Below, piece after piece: positions 59,516 to 64,000 of a stretch of 64,000 bases of DNA. The translations under genes and the position numbers were made by a program. The notes under the pieces were generated by a model. The model was not told the origin of the DNA. It saw only the letters and a list, made by a program, of their open reading frames with translations, and ran no database searches. Origin of the DNA: Anaerolineae bacterium. Its GTDB lineage: Bacteria; Chloroflexota; Anaerolineae; Aggregatilineales; Aggregatilineaceae. Every line of letters begins with the position of its first letter. Position 1 is the stretch's first letter. The stretch covers positions 1 to 64,000 of the forward strand of contig JAHDWP010000008.1 in NCBI GenBank assembly GCA_023382715.1, in the 5' to 3' direction.

Positions 59516-60271
59516 GTGCCCACAGACGCCGCGCCGCAGACCGCCAACAATCCCCTGCCCTGGAACGCGCTGGCCCTGCGCTTGCTGCTGACGCTGGCCC
59601 TGCCGCCGTTGCTCGCTCTGACCAGCGTGCGCCTGGTCATGACTGAGCTTTTCGTGCAGATCGAATACCAGCGGCCCGGCTTCCCCGCCGACCGCTACGG
59701 CTTCAGCCGCGCCGAGCGCCTGCACTACGCGCCCTATGCCGTGCGCTACCTGCACAACGACGCCGGCATCAGCTACCTGGGCGATCTCACGTTTCCCGAC
59801 GGCAGCGCGCTTTTCAATGCGCGCGAACTGCAACACATGGCCGATGTCAAGGCGGTGACGCGCGTCGCCTTCCAGGTGCACCGGGCACTGCTCGTCGCGG
59901 CAGGCGTCAGCGCCCTGCTACTGGCACGCCGCCGGGTAGCGCGCCGGGCGCTGTGGCGCGCGCTCGCTGATGGCGGCCTGATCACCATCGTCCTGATTGT
60001 CGTCCTGGGAGTGCTGATCGTCGCCAGTTGGGATCTTTTCTTCGACAGTTTCCACGCGCTGTTCTTCGAGGGAGATACCTGGGTCTTCCGCACCAGCGAC
60101 ACGCTGATCCGGCTCTTCCCGGAGCAGTTCTGGTTCGACGCCGCGCTGACCGTCGCCGCCCTCACCGTCAGCGGCAGCCTGCTGGCCATGCTCATCGGCT
60201 GGCGCATGGAGCGCCGGATGGACGGGACGCAGAGCGAAGCGGGGCGAGACCTGGCGATCCCGCCCCGCTGA
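59516..60271 (+). CDS. TIGR01906/DUF1461 integral membrane protein
   Basis: 251 residues. Hydrophobic segments near 22-42, 120-135, 155-178 and 208-228. The external loop has YGFSRAERLHYAPYAVRYL and LFNARELQHMADVK, typical of TIGR01906. I chose GTG at 59516 because GGAGG lies 5 nt upstream; the TTG at 59495 overlaps the previous stop. Function unknown. It ends 23 nt from the convergent apgM. Confidence 0.75.
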   Translation: MPTDAAPQTANNPLPWNALALRLLLTLALPPLLALTSVRLVMTELFVQIEYQRPGFPADRYGFSRAERLHYAPYAVRYLHNDAGISYLGDLTFPDGSALFNARELQHMADVKAVTRVAFQVHRALLVAAGVSALLLARRRVARRALWRALADGGLITIVLIVVLGVLIVASWDLFFDSFHALFFEGDTWVFRTSDTLIRLFPEQFWFDAALTVAALTVSGSLLAMLIGWRMERRMDGTQSEAGRDLAIPPR

Positions 60272-60294
60272 TATTCCGGCCCGCGATCAGGCGA

Positions 60295-61509
60295 TCACGC
60301 CCCGTACTTCTGCAGCCGCTTGGCGTGCGCCAGGGCCAGGGGCATCAGGTCTGCCGCCGGGAACTGGCCGAGCGCGCCGATCAGGCACTCGCGCTCGCCG
60401 AACGCCTGCGCCCGGTCGGTCATATGCGTGGCCGGCGCCCACAGCAGCGTCGGCACCGGGTGCCATGAATGCGCGCGGTACGTGGCCGGCGTGGAGTGAT
60501 CGCCGGTGATGATCAGCACGTCCGGCTTCAGATCGAGCAGAGTCGGCAGAGCCGCGTCCACGCCTTCGATAACCTTCACTTTGGCGTCGAAGTCGCCGTC
60601 CTCGCCCCGGCTGTCCGTGTACTTGATATGGCAGAAGATGAAGTCGTACTGATCCCAGACGCGGGCCACATGGTCAAACTCGTCCTGCGTCGAGTCGTGC
60701 GATGAAGTCTGGATCACATCCATGCCCACCAGGCTGGCCACGCCCTTGTACATCGGGTACACAGCCACGCACGCCGCCTTCAGCCTGTAGACCTCGCTGT
60801 ACTTGGGCAGCCCCGGCTCGCTGGCGAAGCCGCGCAGCGTGCACATATTGGCCGGCTCATGACCCTTCAGCCGTTTAGCCGCTTCGCCCAGCCACTGATT
60901 GACCAGCGCGGCAGTTTTCTCCGCTTCCGGGGCCAGCGCCCGCGCCGGCAGCGGGGCGACGCCGGTCTGCTGCGGGTCGGTGTCGGCGATGGCACCGCTC
61001 AGCCCCTCCCCGCGCATGACCATCGCAAACCGGTAGTCCTGCCCGACTCGCACGTCGAACTCGACGCCGGGCACCTCAATCTGGCGCAGGATTTCCACGC
61101 GCCTGGCCCCTTCCTCAGTGGGGATGCGCCCGGCGCGCCGATCGGTGATCAGGCCGTTCTCGTCCACCGTGCAGAAATTGCCGCGAATGGCCACGTCGCC
61201 CGGCCTGACTTCCAGGTCAATCCCCGTCGCTTCCAGCACGCCGCGCCCGATCTCGTAGACCAGCGGGTCGTAGCCGAAAAGCGCCAGGTGGGCCGGGCCG
61301 CTGCCGGGCGCGATGCCCCGCGCCACCGGGATCGTCAGGCCCAGGCTGCCTTCGCGGGCCAGCCGGTCCATGTTCGGCGTGTGCGCGGCTTCCAGCTCTG
61401 TGGGACCACCCTGCTCGCGCGGCAGCCCGCCCAGGCCATCCATGACCAGCAGCAGAATCTTGCCACCCTCGTCCAGCGTCAGGCGGCGTGTCAGATCGAA
61501 GTTCGCCAT
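60295..61509 (-). CDS. apgM: 2,3-bisphosphoglycerate-independent phosphoglycerate mutase, ApgM type
   Basis: 404 residues. Interconverts 3- and 2-phosphoglycerate in glycolysis. Alkaline-phosphatase superfamily: N-terminal LLLVMDGLGG metal Asp, the nucleophile-region GIAPGSGPAHLALFGYDP, and the C-terminal metal site FIFCHIKYTDSRGEDGDFDAK and ITGDHSTP. It is the archaeal-type short form. The ATG at 61509 follows GGGAG; the frame runs on upstream without a stop but lies under yvcK and is not coding. Confidence 0.92.
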   Translation of the reverse strand: MANFDLTRRLTLDEGGKILLLVMDGLGGLPREQGGPTELEAAHTPNMDRLAREGSLGLTIPVARGIAPGSGPAHLALFGYDPLVYEIGRGVLEATGIDLEVRPGDVAIRGNFCTVDENGLITDRRAGRIPTEEGARRVEILRQIEVPGVEFDVRVGQDYRFAMVMRGEGLSGAIADTDPQQTGVAPLPARALAPEAEKTAALVNQWLGEAAKRLKGHEPANMCTLRGFASEPGLPKYSEVYRLKAACVAVYPMYKGVASLVGMDVIQTSSHDSTQDEFDHVARVWDQYDFIFCHIKYTDSRGEDGDFDAKVKVIEGVDAALPTLLDLKPDVLIITGDHSTPATYRAHSWHPVPTLLWAPATHMTDRAQAFGERECLIGALGQFPAADLMPLALAHAKRLQKYGA

Positions 61510-61556
61510 TGTCCACACTCCCTCTCGCAGATGTCTTGTGCGACCATCAGGCGCTA

Positions 61557-61584
61557 GTTGTAACACGCCCGTGCCGCCTGGCAA
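61557..61584 (-). promoter_or_regulatory. Promoter of apgM
   Basis: Minus strand TTGCCA (61579-61584), 16-nt spacer, TACAAC (61557-61562), about 48 nt before apgM. Confidence 0.5.
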
Positions 61585-61592
61585 AGTGATCG

Positions 61593-61649
61593 TTGACGGC
61601 AAAACCCGTGCGCAATGATATTGTAGAAAGGGCGCATTCGAGCTAAAAT
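61593..61649 (+). promoter_or_regulatory. Two tandem promoter candidates of yvcK
   Basis: TTGACG (61593-61598) with a 17-nt spacer to TGATAT (61616-61621), and TTGTAG (61621-61626) with a 17-nt spacer to TAAAAT (61644-61649). Either leaves a leader of 70-100 nt. Confidence 0.45.
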
Positions 61650-61725
61650 CCGCCCCCGGATCGTTGAGGTCTGACGCAGCCACGGCTGCCGGGTGTGGCC
61701 AGCTTAGGTGGGGTGAAGCATCGCC

Positions 61726-63093
61726 ATGCGACGAACGCAGCAGGTCATCGTCAAATGGCTGACCCCTGGGCTGCGCGTCAAGCGCTGGCTGGTGGTGCTG
61801 CTCTTCGGCATCACTGTGCTGGCGCTGGGGTTGACGCAGGTGATCGTCACCCTGTATCGCACTGGCGACCTGCCCAACCTGCTGTACACTGCCGGGCTGC
61901 GTTTCCTGCCCATCTGGGCGCGTGTGCTCGTGTCGGCAGTGGTGGGTCTGGGCGCCGTGAGCATCGCAGTTTTCCAACTGAATCGCTCCATCCTCGCGCC
62001 GTTCACCTATCGGCGTCGCGAGTCGCTCATTGATGTCATGGTGGCCCACCAGCGGCGCGGGCGCGGGCTGAAGGTGGTCGCCATCGGCGGCGGGACGGGT
62101 TTGCCGAGCGTGTTGCGCGGCATGAAAGCCTACACCGGCAATCTCACCGCCATCGTCACGGTGGCCGATGACGGCGGCAGCTCTGGCCGGCTGCGGCGCG
62201 AGCTGGGGGTGCTGCCGCCCGGTGACCTGCGCAGCAATATCGCTGCCCTGGCCGATGACGAAGACCTGATGACCCACCTGTTCCAGTACCGCTTCGCCAA
62301 CGGCGGGCTGGAGGGGCACAGCCTCGGCAATCTGTTCCTGACTGCCCTGGCGGACATCGCCGGGGGTATGGACAAGGCGGTTGCCCTGACCGAGCGCGTG
62401 CTGGCCGTCGAGGGGCGCGTGCTGCCGGCAACGCTCCAGGACAACGTGACCCTGTGGGCAGAGGTGCGTGTCCCCGGCGAAGACATGCCTCGGCGTGTGG
62501 CGGGCGAATCGCAGATCGCGCAGGCAGGCGGGCGCATCGAGCACGTCTTCCTGGCACCGGATCGGGTGCGCGCTTTTCCCGAAGCCGTGCGCGCCATTCT
62601 GGCTGCGGACCTGATCGTGATCGGCCCCGGCAGTCTGTACACCAGCATCCTGCCCACGCTGCTCGTCGGCGGCATCACCGAAGCAGTCCGAGCCAGCAGC
62701 GCGCTGCGTGTCTACGTGTGCAATGTCGCCACACAGCCCGGCGAGACCGATGGGTACACGGTGGCTAATCATGTCGAGGCGTTGGAGAAACACATCGGGC
62801 GCGGGGTATTAGACGCAGTGCTCAGCAACAATTCGTATCCCAGCAAGAACGCGGGCGAGCACACGCACTATGTGCTCCCCTCGCTCCCAACAGACGCCGT
62901 GTACGCGCGCTATCAGTGGCACGCCGCCGACCTGACCGACGGCGACCGCCCCTGGCGGCACGATCCAGCGAAGTTGGCTAAGGCGCTGCTGGCTGTCTTC
63001 GACGACACAGCCCAGACAGCGCCTTCCAGGAACGGCCTGGCCGCCTCCGAGCGCCAGACCGCACCCAAGAACCACCAATCCGATAGCCCGTGA
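61726..63093 (+). CDS. yvcK: Gluconeogenesis factor YvcK/CofD-like protein
   Basis: 455 residues. YvcK-type proteins bind UDP-GlcNAc and set cell-wall precursor flux on gluconeogenic carbon. Two N-terminal membrane helices (about 20-42 and 60-82) precede the CofD-like domain: [44 protein letters not shown] and [14 protein letters not shown]. The membrane part is an addition to the soluble B. subtilis form. A polar C-terminal tail of about 30 residues follows. It is 59 nt before the gap gene. Confidence 0.88.
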   Translation: MRRTQQVIVKWLTPGLRVKRWLVVLLFGITVLALGLTQVIVTLYRTGDLPNLLYTAGLRFLPIWARVLVSAVVGLGAVSIAVFQLNRSILAPFTYRRRESLIDVMVAHQRRGRGLKVVAIGGGTGLPSVLRGMKAYTGNLTAIVTVADDGGSSGRLRRELGVLPPGDLRSNIAALADDEDLMTHLFQYRFANGGLEGHSLGNLFLTALADIAGGMDKAVALTERVLAVEGRVLPATLQDNVTLWAEVRVPGEDMPRRVAGESQIAQAGGRIEHVFLAPDRVRAFPEAVRAILAADLIVIGPGSLYTSILPTLLVGGITEAVRASSALRVYVCNVATQPGETDGYTVANHVEALEKHIGRGVLDAVLSNNSYPSKNAGEHTHYVLPSLPTDAVYARYQWHAADLTDGDRPWRHDPAKLAKALLAVFDDTAQTAPSRNGLAASERQTAPKNHQSDSP

Positions 63094-63152
63094 GAACGGG
63101 CAGTTCAGGCTCGAATCAGTTCGTGCCACGTCATAACCATAAGGAGACATCC

Positions 63153-64000
63153 ATGACTGTTCGCGTAGGTATCAACGGCTTCGGTCGCATTGGCCGCCAG
63201 GTGCTCAAGGCTATCAACGAGCGTTACCCGAACGACCTCGAGGTCGTGGCGTTCAATGATCTGGGCGACCTGCCCACCATGGCTCACCTGCTCAAGTACG
63301 ACTCCAACTATGGTCGCTTCCCCGGCACGGTGGAAGTGACCGACGGCGGTCTGCTGGTCAATGGCCAGCTCGTCAAGGCCCTCAGCGAGAAGGACCCCGG
63401 CAAGCTGCCCTGGGGCGATCTCGGTGTGGACATCGTCATCGAAGGCACCGGCGTCTTCCGCAGCCTGGAGAAATGCCAGCCGCACATTGACGCCGGCGCG
63501 AAGAAAGTGATCATCACCGCCCCGTCCAAAGGTGCCGTGCACCTGACCATGGTCATCGGCGTCAACGATAACATGTACGACCCGGCCAACCATCACATCG
63601 TCTCCAACGCCTCGTGCACGACCAACTGCCTGGCGCCAGCGGCGAAGGTCGTCCACGACAAGTTCGTCATCAAGCGCGGCCTGATGACCACCATTCACGC
63701 CTACACCAACGACCAGCGGATCCTCGACCTGCCCCATTCAGACCTGCGCCGCGCCCGCGCCGCGGCCATGAGCATGATCCCCACCACCACCGGCGCGGCG
63801 AAGGCCGTCGCCCTGGTGATCCCCGACCTCAAGGGCAAGTTCGACGGCCTGGCCGTCCGCGTCCCCACCTCGACCGTGTCGCTGGTGGACTTCGTGGCCG
63901 AGATCGAGAAAGAGACCAGCACCGAAGAGCTGCACGCCGCCTTCAAGGAAGCGGCGGCGGGTTCGCTGAAGGGCATCCTCGGCTTCGAGGAAGAGCCGCT
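63153..64000 (+). CDS. gap: Glyceraldehyde-3-phosphate dehydrogenase (truncated by window end)
   Basis: 282 complete codons are visible; the C-terminal about 50 residues lie beyond 64000. Oxidises G3P with NAD and phosphate in glycolysis. [12 protein letters not shown] is the nucleotide motif, and [12 protein letters not shown] holds the catalytic Cys (C155). [25 protein letters not shown] binds substrate phosphate. ATG at 63153 with AAGGAG upstream. With apgM and yvcK it forms a central-carbon group. Confidence 0.96.
   Translation, partial: MTVRVGINGFGRIGRQVLKAINERYPNDLEVVAFNDLGDLPTMAHLLKYDSNYGRFPGTVEVTDGGLLVNGQLVKALSEKDPGKLPWGDLGVDIVIEGTGVFRSLEKCQPHIDAGAKKVIITAPSKGAVHLTMVIGVNDNMYDPANHHIVSNASCTTNCLAPAAKVVHDKFVIKRGLMTTIHAYTNDQRILDLPHSDLRRARAAAMSMIPTTTGAAKAVALVIPDLKGKFDGLAVRVPTSTVSLVDFVAEIEKETSTEELHAAFKEAAAGSLKGILGFEEEP

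Noticed and set aside
61510-62793. A 430-codon N-terminal extension of apgM.
   Set aside because: The extension lies antisense to yvcK, has no recognisable domain, and a good RBS precedes ATG at 61509.

Overview
The window is a GC-rich bacterial chromosome segment with 59 protein genes, one tRNA and one probable orphan structured RNA. I see no phage, transposase or CRISPR array. The gene set suggests a Chloroflexota bacterium, probably Anaerolineae-like: an Mvh/Hdr hydrogenase complex, a bacterial Elp3, PgpH next to YbeY, zinc-binding L28 and L32, FakA with two DegV/FakB proteins, and glycan genes without recognisable outer-membrane genes. This placement is an inference from gene content, not from a marker-gene tree.

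Layout. Positions 101-363 hold a promoter-driven, structured, non-coding minus-strand region. Positions 388-7457 are a seven-gene minus-strand operon, hdrC-hdrB-hdrA-mvhD-mvhG-mvhA-maturation protease, for an electron-bifurcating [NiFe] hydrogenase/heterodisulfide-reductase-type complex. Positions 7820-21194, also minus strand, carry a LuxR-type regulator, a membrane-anchored degenerate TIM-barrel protein, YbeY, PgpH, YqeY, HIT, MtaB, a membrane/ConA-like protein, a TPR protein, a lone receiver domain and FtsK. Positions 21391-34823 are mostly plus strand: rpe, (rpmB, minus), an asp23-fakA-fakB-fakB-recG-coaD-DivIVA-like run, rpmF-fabD, glnA, moaB, tRNA(CAT), a small unknown gene and adk.

Positions 35026-50639 are mixed: a GH13 protein, an LCP protein, lipM, a DUF4230 protein, elp3 diverging from a Trm9-like methyltransferase plus mutY, a molybdenum sulfite-oxidase-fold protein, fprA, moeA, an FHA protein, the primary sigma factor and YceD/DUF177. 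Positions 51129-60271 are a tightly coupled plus-strand glycan/envelope run: rmlD, two GT2 enzymes, rnhB, GT4, MoxR, DUF58, a spermidine-synthase-fold membrane protein and a TIGR01906 protein. The window ends with apgM (minus), yvcK and a truncated gap gene, all central carbon metabolism.

Most noteworthy are the Elp3/Trm9-like pair, which suggests a bacterial version of the mcm5U34 tRNA wobble-modification pathway; the orphan RNA at the left edge under a perfect-hexamer promoter; the Hdr/Mvh complex in a setting where its disulfide acceptor is unknown; and a terminator-like hairpin between a perfect-consensus promoter and yceD. Where I preferred a start codon on the basis of a ribosome-binding site (RBS), the evidence says so. 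All functional calls come from reading motifs; no searches were run.
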